A DNA stretch of 33,140 nt from a virus: positions 1 to 33,140 of the IMG/VR virus record IMGVR_UViG_3300031669_000143; one strand, written 5' to 3'. Made by a program: the position numbers and the translations under genes. Of the stretch, positions 11,917 through 19,469 are shown piece by piece (within the stretch, counting starts at the first letter, position 1; each line of letters starts with the position of its first letter). The notes under the pieces were generated by a model. That model saw nothing but the letters and a program-made list of their open reading frames with translations, did not search any database and had not been told where the DNA came from.

Positions 11917-13265
11917 TTGAATTCTTCTCCAAGTCCGTGTTTATGAAGATCAGGTAACCACTTTAGCACCTTTACTCCAATGTCATTCCTGTAAAACTCA
12001 CCAGGAGTATGAAGATCATCTATAGTATTATAGACTCTCTTTCGGCACTGTTCAATAGAGTCGCCTAATGCTGTAACAACCATGTAGTATGTTCCAGCCG
12101 TAACCCAATCCTTAACCTTCTTAAAATTCCCCTTATCGTCCAATACTGTGTATTCACCCATCTTAACAAACTGTGGTGATAAGTATCTGCGATTTCCTGT
12201 TTTGACACCATCTCCTGTAATACCATAAATTGGTAAATCTTGTGATTTTTTGTATGCTTTTGCATCATCCTCGAATGGGAACGGAGGAACAACTAACACA
12301 ACACACAAGGCTATGTCCATCTTTACTTGTAGAGTATCTTTACCATTTATGGCATCAATCATCCACTGTATTGGATCACCTAAATGTTGTTTCTGATTCA
12401 TTTGCCAAGCTGGATAACCAAATCGACTTGTAAATTCAAGTGGCCAAGCCTTACCATCTTCATCTATAATACAATTAACATCTATGTTACCCAAATGACC
12501 CATCTTTACTAAATCTTCTTCAAGTGGGCGAAGTATTTCTTCTCCATAGTTAGAAGACGATACATACTTACATACAGTTCCCATTTCGCCTGTTGCTGGT
12601 CCAACTTCTCCTGCTGCTAATCCTTTGTGTTCGAATCCCTCACAGAACTTGCCAAGAAATCCCTTTGACCCAACCCAAGTATTTACAGCAAACTCAATTC
12701 CTTTGATGAACTTTTGTAAAATAAACGGATCTTTTGGAGCAAGTTTGTTCTTCTTGAGCCAATTGATGTGTTCTATCATGTCACCGGCATCCTTTGAACA
12801 GTATGACATTGATTTATCTTCTTCATCACCAAGTGTCTTAAACACATAGCGACCCTTATCTGTTTTTAAGAAAGCAACTGCTTCATCAAGAGTATTGAAC
12901 TTATGATAAGGAGGAACATCTATGCCGTGATCTTGTAAGAACTTGAGTCCTACTTCTCTTTTTACTTCTAACTCGGTTGATTTAACTGATGGTGAGAAAA
13001 TAGGAAGACCCATTCTTTTGAATGCGTCAAGTCTCTCAACAAATTGACCATTATCCATCAATACAGTTAGATCCATCTTTTTGATAACAGAAACCCAGTT
13101 TTTAACGATTGTTATACCAGGAATACCTTTACCTACATCTTTTGGCCCGGTTGGATTAGTTGTGTCTTCATTTGAAAACCAATAAACATCATACCCTGCC
13201 TCAGCGCAAGAAATACAAAACGGCAAGTTAAGAGGCTCTACATCCACTATTAGTATCTTCTTCAT
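11913..13265 (-). CDS. ATP-grasp ligase, related to phosphoribosylamine-glycine ligase (PurD-like)
   Basis: A 450-residue ATP-grasp enzyme. The N-terminal Rossmann-like part starts MKKILIVDVEPLNLPFCISC and lacks the usual PurD GGGGREHA motif. The ATP-grasp core includes RYVFKTLGDEEDKSMSY (about residues 139-155) and ILQKFIKGIEFAVNTWV, and the metal-binding end is IDVNCIIDEDGKAWPLEFTSRFG with D262, N264, E277 and R281. This C-terminal pattern matches PurD. The enzyme would join a carboxylate to an amine with ATP, but the substrate is not predictable. The gene lies in the structural operon between the ejection proteins and the tail fibre, suggesting a virion or host-surface role or a purine-supply function. 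AGGAAAAC precedes the ATG. Confidence 0.72.
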   Translation of the reverse strand: MKKILIVDVEPLNLPFCISCAEAGYDVYWFSNEDTTNPTGPKDVGKGIPGITIVKNWVSVIKKMDLTVLMDNGQFVERLDAFKRMGLPIFSPSVKSTELEVKREVGLKFLQDHGIDVPPYHKFNTLDEAVAFLKTDKGRYVFKTLGDEEDKSMSYCSKDAGDMIEHINWLKKNKLAPKDPFILQKFIKGIEFAVNTWVGSKGFLGKFCEGFEHKGLAAGEVGPATGEMGTVCKYVSSSNYGEEILRPLEEDLVKMGHLGNIDVNCIIDEDGKAWPLEFTSRFGYPAWQMNQKQHLGDPIQWMIDAINGKDTLQVKMDIALCVVLVVPPFPFEDDAKAYKKSQDLPIYGITGDGVKTGNRRYLSPQFVKMGEYTVLDDKGNFKKVKDWVTAGTYYMVVTALGDSIEQCRKRVYNTIDDLHTPGEFYRNDIGVKVLKWLPDLHKHGLGEEFK

Positions 13266-13285
13266 TAAATTGTTTTCCTATTCTT

Positions 13286-13405
13286 TTATTTATCTTCTGG
13301 ACTATTTTTACTGGTTGCCGGACCGCATTGACTGACAGTAAAGTCTCTGCTCTGATTAAATTCAGCAGGAGTCTGGTTTGTATCTGGTAAGTAGTTGCTT
13401 GGCAT
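13286..13405 (-). CDS. Tiny hypothetical protein (39 aa)
   Basis: A 39-residue hydrophilic product starting MPSNYLPDTNQTPAEFNQSR. AAGGA lies seven bases before the ATG, and the stop is 20 bases before the ATP-grasp start, so it fits as the first gene of that leftward unit. Its start faces the rightward gene at 13490 across an 84-bp gap. No family recognised. The spacing and ribosome-binding site support translation; length limits confidence. Confidence 0.5.
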   Translation of the reverse strand: MPSNYLPDTNQTPAEFNQSRDFTVSQCGPATSKNSPEDK

Positions 13406-13431
13406 TGCTTTTTCCTTGTTGTTCGATTAGT

Positions 13432-13460
13432 TTGACAAAATGCTATCATTGTGTTATTGT
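13432..13460 (+). promoter_or_regulatory. Sigma70-like promoter for the rightward membrane-protein gene
   Basis: TTGACA at 13432-13437 is followed after exactly 17 bases by TATTGT at 13455-13460. A TATAAATA octamer overlaps its end at 13460-13467. This lies about 30 bases ahead of the ATG at 13490. A perfect -35 with correct spacing suggests the gene can be read by host polymerase without phage factors. Confidence 0.55.
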
Positions 13461-13489
13461 ATAAATACTTACTAACTGGAGAAACTATT

Positions 13490-13699
13490 ATGTTTGGATT
13501 ACTTGTTATTGTTGCCTTGCTTGCTGTTGCCTTTGCTTTTCTTTTTATTCTGGACGGAATCATTTGTTATTTAATAGTCTGCCAACAAAGATCCGAAATT
13601 CGAAAAAATCGCATTATGCCGCTAACCGATGAACAATGGATTACTCTTAAGAAAAACATCAAAGAACAGAAAATAAAAGAGTTGTATTGGCTCTTATGA
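13490..13699 (+). CDS. Isolated rightward small membrane protein, moron-like
   Basis: A 69-residue protein with an N-terminal hydrophobic region (MFGLLVIVALLAVAFAFLFI, continuing LDGIICYLIV, about residues 2-29), probably one or two membrane spans, and a basic cytoplasmic tail (QQRSEIRKNRIMPLTDEQWI to ELYWLL). GGAG lies eight bases before the ATG; an upstream in-frame ATG at 13451 lies within the promoter and is unlikely. The gene opposes all its neighbours inside the late block, has its own promoter and ends one base before the opposing gene's stop. This is the layout of a moron: a gene expressed independently, often for host fitness or superinfection exclusion. Function itself is unknown. 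Confidence 0.6.
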   Translation: MFGLLVIVALLAVAFAFLFILDGIICYLIVCQQRSEIRKNRIMPLTDEQWITLKKNIKEQKIKELYWLL

Positions 13700-13700
13700 G

Positions 13701-15719
13701 TTAAATCTTATTCATCATCTTTAATGCTTCTTTAGCATTAGTTGCTGTTTCTTCTATGTGCTTAACTTTATTTTGTTTTCCCTGCTTAATTAACTCTTTC
13801 TTCTTCATTGAATAATTATCAACTGTTTTCGAATCAGTATTCTTAAATTTATCAGGTAAATCTTTCCAATTTGGTGAACCAAGCTCTTTGCTTTTTTCTA
13901 ATCTCTGTGTTCTTGATAAATCAGTATAGTTTGTTGATTTTTCTTTAACAGACATACTATCACGAGCATCCTTGGCCATACTCTCGAAACCACTCTTAAA
14001 TTTGCTTTGAGCAGATTTTAATGCTTGTTTATACTCATCCAATGTCCAGTGATGTTCTGCTAATACTTTTTTAGTAAGATTCTGTTGGTCTTCGAAGGAC
14101 ATAATACCTTTTGCGTGATCTGTTCCTGGTTTATGCATACTTCCTACTCTTTGTTTGAGAATTTGATTCATTTCATCAAACGATTTTGTTCTGGACATAC
14201 GGCGCAGAGTATCCTCAGGTGATCCCACTGAAGAAAGTGGTTGTTGTGGTGATAAATCTTCTTTGGCGATCATACCCAAAGTGTTACGATGCCCGGGTTT
14301 TGTTGTTCTAATTTTATTAATCAATTCTTGTTTTTGTTCAGGCGTTAGATCTTTAGTTGGTTCTTGACTCTTCTCGTATGCTTTTCTTTCTGCCGCAGAC
14401 GGCTCAGTAGCATACTTACCAACAATGTTTAATGGTTTTGCTTCACCAAAATCTTTGTGAAGTTGATCTAACTCTCTTTGAAGAAGCAGACGCTTACCTG
14501 GATTAGATTCTTTACTTAACTCATTCTCAAGACTTATTTTTTTCATTTGAAATTGTTTTGAATAATCTTTAGGGACACCCGATTCCATAGTATGTTGCGG
14601 CATTTCAGCAGCATCTTTTGCTTTTTTAGCATCGTATTCTGCTTTAATTTCCATAGGAGTCATGCCCTCATCTTTTGGAATGAAGGTTTTGGAAGCAGAT
14701 TCTAATGTCTTTTTACTGGCAACAAATTGTCTTACTTTTTGTGTTGCTAAATCTGATTTTGCTTTTTTGGCAGCACTTTCTTCTGCTGCTTTTGCTGCTT
14801 TATCTAATGTTTCGTAGACTTTCTGAATTTCTTCATTATCTAATTGTGATTCTATTGCCTTTTTACCAATAAATGCTTTAGCAGCCCCAATGATGGAACC
14901 AACGACAGCACCTCCACCAACTGTTACTGGAGAGTGGAGCACAGCGGCTCCCTGACCAGCAATGTTTATTGCCCAAGAAGCATACTGCTTCACTGTTTTA
15001 TCTACATTTGGGTCTATTTCATCAATAAGTTTATTTGTTAAGAAATGAAGAGCTTTTGAAGGGGCAACCGCCCCCTTTATTGCGCCTTTACCTGCTGACT
15101 TAAAAGTTCCTGGCATTTGTTGTATTATGTGATTCCTTGTTTCTGGATCTAATGTCGCAAGCTTGTTAATGACTTGTTCGTGTGTCATTGACTTAATACT
15201 ATCTGCTAAGTCGTATAAATCTCTTCCTGCTTGTGTAGAATCTTTATTGGCAATTGATTTAAGTGCTTCTGAAGTTGCTTTTGGTCCCATTGTCCTGACC
15301 CAATTATTTACTTCTTCTACACCCTTAACTCCTGCCCTTTCGGTTCCTGGACCAATTAAAGTTGAAGCAGTTTTCGCAATAGTTGCCAATGCTGGACTTC
15401 CTGTTGCGTTAAATACAGTATCACCAACTTTTTGTGGTAAATCCATCAACTTATTCATACCAGCGGTCACTGATTCACCTGTAGGTAGAGGATACTTTGC
15501 CTTTAGTGCAGCTTGTTCTTGCTCTTTTGTTTGTGGAAGTGCAGGTGCGGGTGTAGGTGAAGCTATACCAAACTTTTGACGAATAGCTGATTTAGTAGCA
15601 TCGTTTGCCGAAGTATAGTTTGGATCAGTCGCAGAATACTTATTAAAAATTGCTTGTTTAGTAGCATCATTTGCTGAAGTATAGTGTGGATCTTTAATAA
15701 TGTCTGATAATGAAGTCAT
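13701..15719 (-). CDS. Large DNA-ejection / internal virion protein (P22 gp16 position)
   Basis: A 672-residue, lysine/alanine-rich protein, third and largest of three consecutive ejection-type genes. The order and sizes (259, 453, 672) parallel P22 gp7, gp20 and gp16. The N-terminus has two repeats of DP-[HN]-YTSANDATK-x-[AS]-AI-x-x-K. There is a hydrophobic glycine-rich segment at about residues 255-285 (GQGAAVLHSPVTVGGGAVVG, SIIGAAKAFIG) that could insert into membrane, followed by long charged coiled-coil regions. Such proteins leave the capsid with DNA and help it cross the envelope. No transglycosylase active site was recognised. AGGAATAAAG precedes the ATG. Assignment rests on context and composition. 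Confidence 0.65.
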   Translation of the reverse strand: MTSLSDIIKDPHYTSANDATKQAIFNKYSATDPNYTSANDATKSAIRQKFGIASPTPAPALPQTKEQEQAALKAKYPLPTGESVTAGMNKLMDLPQKVGDTVFNATGSPALATIAKTASTLIGPGTERAGVKGVEEVNNWVRTMGPKATSEALKSIANKDSTQAGRDLYDLADSIKSMTHEQVINKLATLDPETRNHIIQQMPGTFKSAGKGAIKGAVAPSKALHFLTNKLIDEIDPNVDKTVKQYASWAINIAGQGAAVLHSPVTVGGGAVVGSIIGAAKAFIGKKAIESQLDNEEIQKVYETLDKAAKAAEESAAKKAKSDLATQKVRQFVASKKTLESASKTFIPKDEGMTPMEIKAEYDAKKAKDAAEMPQHTMESGVPKDYSKQFQMKKISLENELSKESNPGKRLLLQRELDQLHKDFGEAKPLNIVGKYATEPSAAERKAYEKSQEPTKDLTPEQKQELINKIRTTKPGHRNTLGMIAKEDLSPQQPLSSVGSPEDTLRRMSRTKSFDEMNQILKQRVGSMHKPGTDHAKGIMSFEDQQNLTKKVLAEHHWTLDEYKQALKSAQSKFKSGFESMAKDARDSMSVKEKSTNYTDLSRTQRLEKSKELGSPNWKDLPDKFKNTDSKTVDNYSMKKKELIKQGKQNKVKHIEETATNAKEALKMMNKI
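15595..15692 (-). repeat. Two 32-bp repeats encoding a duplicated N-terminal motif
   Basis: The units at 15595-15626 and 15661-15692 differ at only three positions visible by eye and lie 66 bases (22 codons) apart. They encode the two DPxYTSANDATK motifs at the start of the large ejection protein. The similarity at DNA level suggests a recent internal duplication or conversion. Confidence 0.85.
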
Positions 15720-15731
15720 TCTTTATTCCTA

Positions 15732-17093
15732 TTATTGTAGTAGAGGATTAGTATGATCAATTTCGTTTGCTATTGGATTACCTGAGGCATCAGTGGGTGA
15801 TCCTGTTGTTCCTCTTACACCTTGTAAGTCAGAAACTGTGTATGGAATCATCTGATCAATTTTCTGCTTAAATTCCTTCATTTTTTCTACTTGTGCTCCA
15901 TTATACATACCACTTATTGTTTGCTCATTTATGTGGGCATCAAGAGCACCTCTCATCATAGCCAAACTATTCATTGCTTGTGCTTTATCTGAGCCTGCTG
16001 GTATTGCGTATCTTTGCTCTAACTCTTTAACATAAGTATCAGTTACGCCTTGCGATTGTCCACCTGATTCTATTGTTCCTATTGCTTTTGCGAAACCAGC
16101 AATTGCTCTATGGGCAAGGTCTGCTTGAGAACTTGCGAGTTCCTGTCCAGTTGCCTTTTTAAATGCTTGGGCAGGCGTTTCATTTCCTTGAGGAACCCAG
16201 AATCTATCTTGTGGTTTTATGCTCGCAAAGACTGGTAAGTCATTATTAACAACTTCATCTATACTTCCCATCACCTTCGAAGCATAACGAAGGTTTACTG
16301 ACGACTGATAAGCACCAAATCCTGATTTAGCTCGAGGTTGAGCAACACCTAAATCAACACTCTTACCAGTCACTGGATTATGTTCAATTACATGTGGTTT
16401 GTTGTCTGTAGGATTCATAATGTTCGAATCTTTTGCTGATTTTGCTACATCAACTGCTTGCTGTCTTATTTTCATTTCTTGATCAAATGTTTGTTTATAA
16501 CCTTCTGATTGATGTGCCAACCCAGCATAATACTGTATTGTTGCTGGATCACTTCCTATTGGCATCTTGGCTGCATCATCAGGAGTAATCACACCATTTT
16601 GAACTTCTCTCTGAATAGCATCGTGTTGAGCATTTCGTATTAGTCGATCTTTAATTTCAGGAGAAGTATTCATTTTTTGAATTGACTGAATACCCGTAAT
16701 AAGATTGTTTGCGGCATTTAAGTGTTGAGTATTTTTAGCAGCAAGTGTTTGTATTTGTTGTAATCCCATTTTTGCTACATTTTCTTGAATCTGTTCTCTT
16801 TGTAGATTTTGTTGAACAGCACTTTTTTGATAAGACAGAGCTGCCTGAGGAGATACTTTGGCAATGTCCTTGAATGTTTGTGTTTGACCATCAACGGTTG
16901 TTTGATCGTGAGCACTCAGCGATGCGGCAGTGACTTGTTGAACAGCAGCATTTTGACCTGCTGCTTTTGCTGCTTCATTTGCTCTGTAAAGTTCGAATCC
17001 GCCTTTTACAGTTGATTCTGTTGTAGGCATTGAACCCAGCATGTTCTGAATGCCTGCTTCTAATGATGATCCACCTGCGCTTACTTGTGCCAT
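15732..17093 (-). CDS. DNA-ejection / internal virion protein (P22 gp20 position)
   Basis: A 453-residue Ala/Gln-rich, mainly helical protein. The N-terminal part includes EAGIQNMLGSMPTTESTVKG and ELYRANEAAKAAGQNAAVQQ, followed by a long glutamine-rich coiled coil (about residues 85-165) and a more globular second half with LRYASKVMGSIDEVVNNDLP and FAKAIGTIESGGQSQGVTD. It lies between the small and large ejection genes with 12-21 bp gaps. P22 gp20 (471 residues) is the positional counterpart. Direct sequence recognition is weak, so the role is assigned from order, size and composition. GAGGAAAAATAA precedes the ATG. Confidence 0.6.
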   Translation of the reverse strand: MAQVSAGGSSLEAGIQNMLGSMPTTESTVKGGFELYRANEAAKAAGQNAAVQQVTAASLSAHDQTTVDGQTQTFKDIAKVSPQAALSYQKSAVQQNLQREQIQENVAKMGLQQIQTLAAKNTQHLNAANNLITGIQSIQKMNTSPEIKDRLIRNAQHDAIQREVQNGVITPDDAAKMPIGSDPATIQYYAGLAHQSEGYKQTFDQEMKIRQQAVDVAKSAKDSNIMNPTDNKPHVIEHNPVTGKSVDLGVAQPRAKSGFGAYQSSVNLRYASKVMGSIDEVVNNDLPVFASIKPQDRFWVPQGNETPAQAFKKATGQELASSQADLAHRAIAGFAKAIGTIESGGQSQGVTDTYVKELEQRYAIPAGSDKAQAMNSLAMMRGALDAHINEQTISGMYNGAQVEKMKEFKQKIDQMIPYTVSDLQGVRGTTGSPTDASGNPIANEIDHTNPLLQ

Positions 17094-17114
17094 TTATTTT
17101 TCCTCTTTTTGTTA

Positions 17115-17894
17115 TTATAATCCAGAATTTACGCCCGGAACATTTAAGTTAGATACATCAACACCAGCACCACCATTAGGATTAAATGCACTTTGTAGTG
17201 TAGATAATTGTTGTTGTGCCTGTTGATTCTGAAGTTGTTGAGCATACTGATTCTGAGTATAAGAATTTAATCCTTGACCAAATGCTTGTGCTATACCCAA
17301 TTGTCCAGATGCTTGTATCTGACCCTGAGCAACAGTAAGATTTGATACATTATTTGCTGTATTCCCAATTTGTGCTGCTTGTCCAGATGCAGCAGCCTGT
17401 CCTTGACTCTCAATACCAGCCATGTTATTGAATTGCTGTTGTTGATTATTCATGTAGTTATTGTATTGTTGCTGATAAGTAGTTGACGCAAGACCTTGAT
17501 TGAAAGTGGCCAATGCTTGTTCTTGAGCACCGCTTCCTGTTCGTCCTGTCGCAGCACCAGCATTTTTAATACCTTGCTGTCCTTGTTGCATTTGGAATTG
17601 ATAAGCAGGAGTATTCTGAAAGTTAGCGGCAGTGAATGGTGTATTGTATTGACCACCTGGTTTTAGTCCAGCCTGCATTGTAGATAATGCTTGTGTTCCA
17701 GCATTTACGAATGGTTGTTCGAGTGCTTTTTGTGAGGCAAGTGCTTGATTTTGCTGATTTATGGCATTTTGTTGAGCATCTGCGGCCGTATTAGCAGCAT
17801 TATTTGCGGCATACGCACCAATAACCGCACTGGCGACCACGGCAGCCCCAACTTGTTTAATTCTTTTTTCACGATCTGGATTATAACCAAACAT
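17115..17894 (-). CDS. Small DNA-ejection protein (P22 gp7 / DNA transfer protein type)
   Basis: A 259-residue Ala/Gln/Asn-rich protein. It starts MFGYNPDREKRIKQVGAAVV with a hydrophobic alanine-rich segment at about residues 14-40, then has KALEQPFVNAGTQALSTMQA, NFQNTPAYQFQMQQGQQGIK and NAGAATGRTGSGAQEQALA. These match the podophage 'DNA transfer protein' family, whose hallmarks are 'F.nt.gYqf.l.qG..ai...aaa.G...SGa..kal'. These proteins are stored in the capsid and injected first to help DNA cross the envelope. AAGGAAACAAATT precedes the ATG. Confidence 0.75.
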   Translation of the reverse strand: MFGYNPDREKRIKQVGAAVVASAVIGAYAANNAANTAADAQQNAINQQNQALASQKALEQPFVNAGTQALSTMQAGLKPGGQYNTPFTAANFQNTPAYQFQMQQGQQGIKNAGAATGRTGSGAQEQALATFNQGLASTTYQQQYNNYMNNQQQQFNNMAGIESQGQAAASGQAAQIGNTANNVSNLTVAQGQIQASGQLGIAQAFGQGLNSYTQNQYAQQLQNQQAQQQLSTLQSAFNPNGGAGVDVSNLNVPGVNSGL

Positions 17895-17909
17895 AATTTG
17901 TTTCCTTAT

Positions 17910-18359
17910 TTATAATAGTTTTGTAAATACTATTTCTGTGTTACTGTATTCTAAATACTCAAATAGTCGAGTATGATTAAAGTGAATCTTTGTTCCTGTA
18001 ATAATCTTTTTAACACCTAACTCTTTTAGTTTCTTTTCGGTAAATTGAAACATTTTAAGTCCAACTCTTCCGTTGCGATGTTCTTTTGCTACAAAGTATA
18101 AATCAACAAATGCATGTAAAGTAGATTTATAGTGAAGATGACCATTTATTATACTTATGTGATAACCAATTATTTCTTCTTCACTTCTTACTGTTACAAG
18201 ATGTAATACACCACTATTGTCTAACTCTTTGTATCTGTCCCAATCCATGTCAAGAGGAACTTCATTATGATTTAGTGCTATCTCTTGCCAATGTATTTCT
18301 GCGAATGGTTCTAATTCTGGTTGAACATCATTCCATCTTTCCACTTGATAAGTAATCAT
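17910..18359 (-). CDS. GNAT-family N-acetyltransferase
   Basis: A 149-residue protein with the GNAT fold order. Strand IIGYHISIINGHLHYKSTLH leads to motif A, VDLYFVAKEHRNGRVGLKMF (about residues 86-105), then the helix TEKKLKELGVKKIITGTK. The acetyl-CoA pyrophosphate loop reads RNGRVG, a variation of the usual RxxGxG seen in several phage members. It would move an acetyl group from acetyl-CoA to an amine on an unknown substrate. It is coupled to the upstream dioxygenase by an ATGA overlap, so the two may act together, for example on virion proteins or host components. Confidence 0.75.
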   Translation of the reverse strand: MITYQVERWNDVQPELEPFAEIHWQEIALNHNEVPLDMDWDRYKELDNSGVLHLVTVRSEEEIIGYHISIINGHLHYKSTLHAFVDLYFVAKEHRNGRVGLKMFQFTEKKLKELGVKKIITGTKIHFNHTRLFEYLEYSNTEIVFTKLL

Positions 18360-18919
18360 TTTGTCACCTTCAAGTTTTCAAACATCTTTGTTCTAATGTC
18401 TATTATCATTGTTAAACGGTCTATTGATGAATTATTGACAACTGAGTGTTCTTTATGATTTGCCACCACAAACACATCACCTGTTTTTGGTGTAAAATTC
18501 TCACCATCAACTGTAAATACAGCACCTTCTTCATTCAGCAAACTTATGTGAAACCTCTGATAATGACTTACTGGAGAACCATAATCTATGTGTGAATCTA
18601 TTTTTGATCCTGGTTTCAATCTTGTTATAACTGCTCGACCAATCCTATCTCCATACACATCGCTCATTAAAGCATACATCAACGGTTTTATTGGTAAGAT
18701 GAATGCTGAATTATACCAGTGACATTCCGCATCATCTATTGCTGCCGAAATACCATTAGATAAATCATTGAATCGCAACACAATGTCATCTACTTCTTTA
18801 TGAGGAGTCATTGGATGAGTTGTTCTTAAATCCATCTGATTCCATAATTCTGGATGTTCATCAAGTTCTTCTAAAATTGGACCAACATTTACATTTGTTG
18901 CTATGGTAATAAAGTTCAT
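18356..18919 (-). CDS. Fe(II)/2-oxoglutarate dioxygenase, aspartyl/asparaginyl hydroxylase type
   Basis: A 187-residue cupin-fold oxygenase. The HxD iron ligands are H110 and D112 in KIDSHIDYGSPVSHYQRFHI, the distal histidine is H158 in NHKEHSVVN, and R168 in SSIDRLTMIIDI is placed to bind 2-oxoglutarate. GDVFVVANHKEHSVVNNS and the strand order match the aspartyl/asparaginyl beta-hydroxylase family. It would hydroxylate a protein side chain or small molecule. AAAGGAAATAG precedes the ATG, and it is translationally coupled to the GNAT gene. It lies just upstream of the ejection genes within the late operon. Confidence 0.8.
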   Translation of the reverse strand: MNFITIATNVNVGPILEELDEHPELWNQMDLRTTHPMTPHKEVDDIVLRFNDLSNGISAAIDDAECHWYNSAFILPIKPLMYALMSDVYGDRIGRAVITRLKPGSKIDSHIDYGSPVSHYQRFHISLLNEEGAVFTVDGENFTPKTGDVFVVANHKEHSVVNNSSIDRLTMIIDIRTKMFENLKVTK

Positions 18920-18937
18920 TATCTATTTCCTTTAAAA

Positions 18938-19081
18938 TTATTGTTTCTTAATCATTGTTTGATAAAAGTGACCATCACTTACTATCATTCCTCCTAAACA
19001 TTCCCAACCGTCTTCTATAAACTTATTTACTAAAAGACAAAGTGTCGGAATTGATCTTTGATTTAGTATGTGGTATTCCAT
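18938..19081 (-). CDS. DUF1737-like small protein (47 aa)
   Basis: A 47-residue product with FIEDGWECLGGMIVSDGHFY, then QTMIKKQ. The 'vn..i.eGW...GGm.vsdg..yQ.Mik' pattern fits the DUF1737 family, small proteins common in phages and some bacteria with no defined role. Its ATG shares a base with the TAA of the preceding gene (TAATG). Confidence rests on that characteristic pattern over most of the length. Confidence 0.65.
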   Translation of the reverse strand: MEYHILNQRSIPTLCLLVNKFIEDGWECLGGMIVSDGHFYQTMIKKQ

Positions 19082-19314
19082 TACTTAATCATCCTATCTA
19101 TTTCAATCGGAAAAGCCAGTTCCCATAGCCAAACACCTTCTCGATAAGTGCATCTTACTGAATAGTATTTACCTTCTTCAATAAGATTATAAGGAAAGTC
19201 ACTATCTCTGCTGATGATGTGATTCTTTACTCCTGGAACATCGAGTATAATGTATTTTAGTGTATGATCTTTCTTCTCTTGAAGATAGATCATTAGTGTT
19301 GATTTTTTTTCCAT
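19081..19314 (-). CDS. Hypothetical protein (77 aa)
   Basis: A 77-residue soluble protein with alternating hydrophobic residues (KYIILDVPGVKNHIISRDSD, YYSVRCTYREGVWLWELAFP) suggesting a small beta-barrel or sandwich. AGGATTAAATTTT precedes the ATG, and its stop overlaps the DUF1737-like gene. No family recognised. It sits between the gp4-like connector gene and the modification genes. Confidence 0.6.
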   Translation of the reverse strand: MEKKSTLMIYLQEKKDHTLKYIILDVPGVKNHIISRDSDFPYNLIEEGKYYSVRCTYREGVWLWELAFPIEIDRMIK

Positions 19315-19319
19315 AAAAT

Positions 19320-19469
19320 TTAATCCTGATAAGTGGTATGTGCTTCTACCGATTCTTTAATGTATCTTAGTGCTATCTTGTGTAATTCTTCGTCCGACTT
19401 TGGCTTACCTACTGCCTTTAATAGTTCATAATACAGAGCAACTATTTCTTTGTCGGTTTTACTATTCAT
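19320..19469 (-). CDS. Small helical hypothetical protein (49 aa)
   Basis: A 49-residue product MNSKTDKEIVALYYELLKAV to EAHTTYQD, predicted as two helices separated by GKPKSDEE. Its start lies inside the last codons of the gp4-like gene (8-bp overlap), and its stop is five bases before the next ATG. No family recognised. Confidence 0.55.
   Translation of the reverse strand: MNSKTDKEIVALYYELLKAVGKPKSDEELHKIALRYIKESVEAHTTYQD

Noticed and set aside
13228-13563. 111-aa leftward ORF
   Set aside because: It overlaps the ATP-grasp start, the 39-aa gene and the 13490 gene with its promoter, has no good ribosome site and a low-complexity K/T/N sequence. Treated as a chance frame.
15163-15579. 138-aa rightward ORF opposite the large ejection protein gene
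   Set aside because: Antisense frame that results from the codon bias of the real gene; cysteine- and serine-rich composition and no ribosome-binding site support chance.
17450-17656. 68-aa ORF inside the small ejection protein gene
   Set aside because: Same-strand shadow in another frame of a well supported gene, without its own ribosome site or recognisable content.
17907-17914. TATAAATA before the small ejection protein as a promoter
   Set aside because: Only 12 bases remain before the ATG, so a transcript starting there would lack the ribosome-binding site. The motif mainly reflects the upstream stop and the AAGGAA site.
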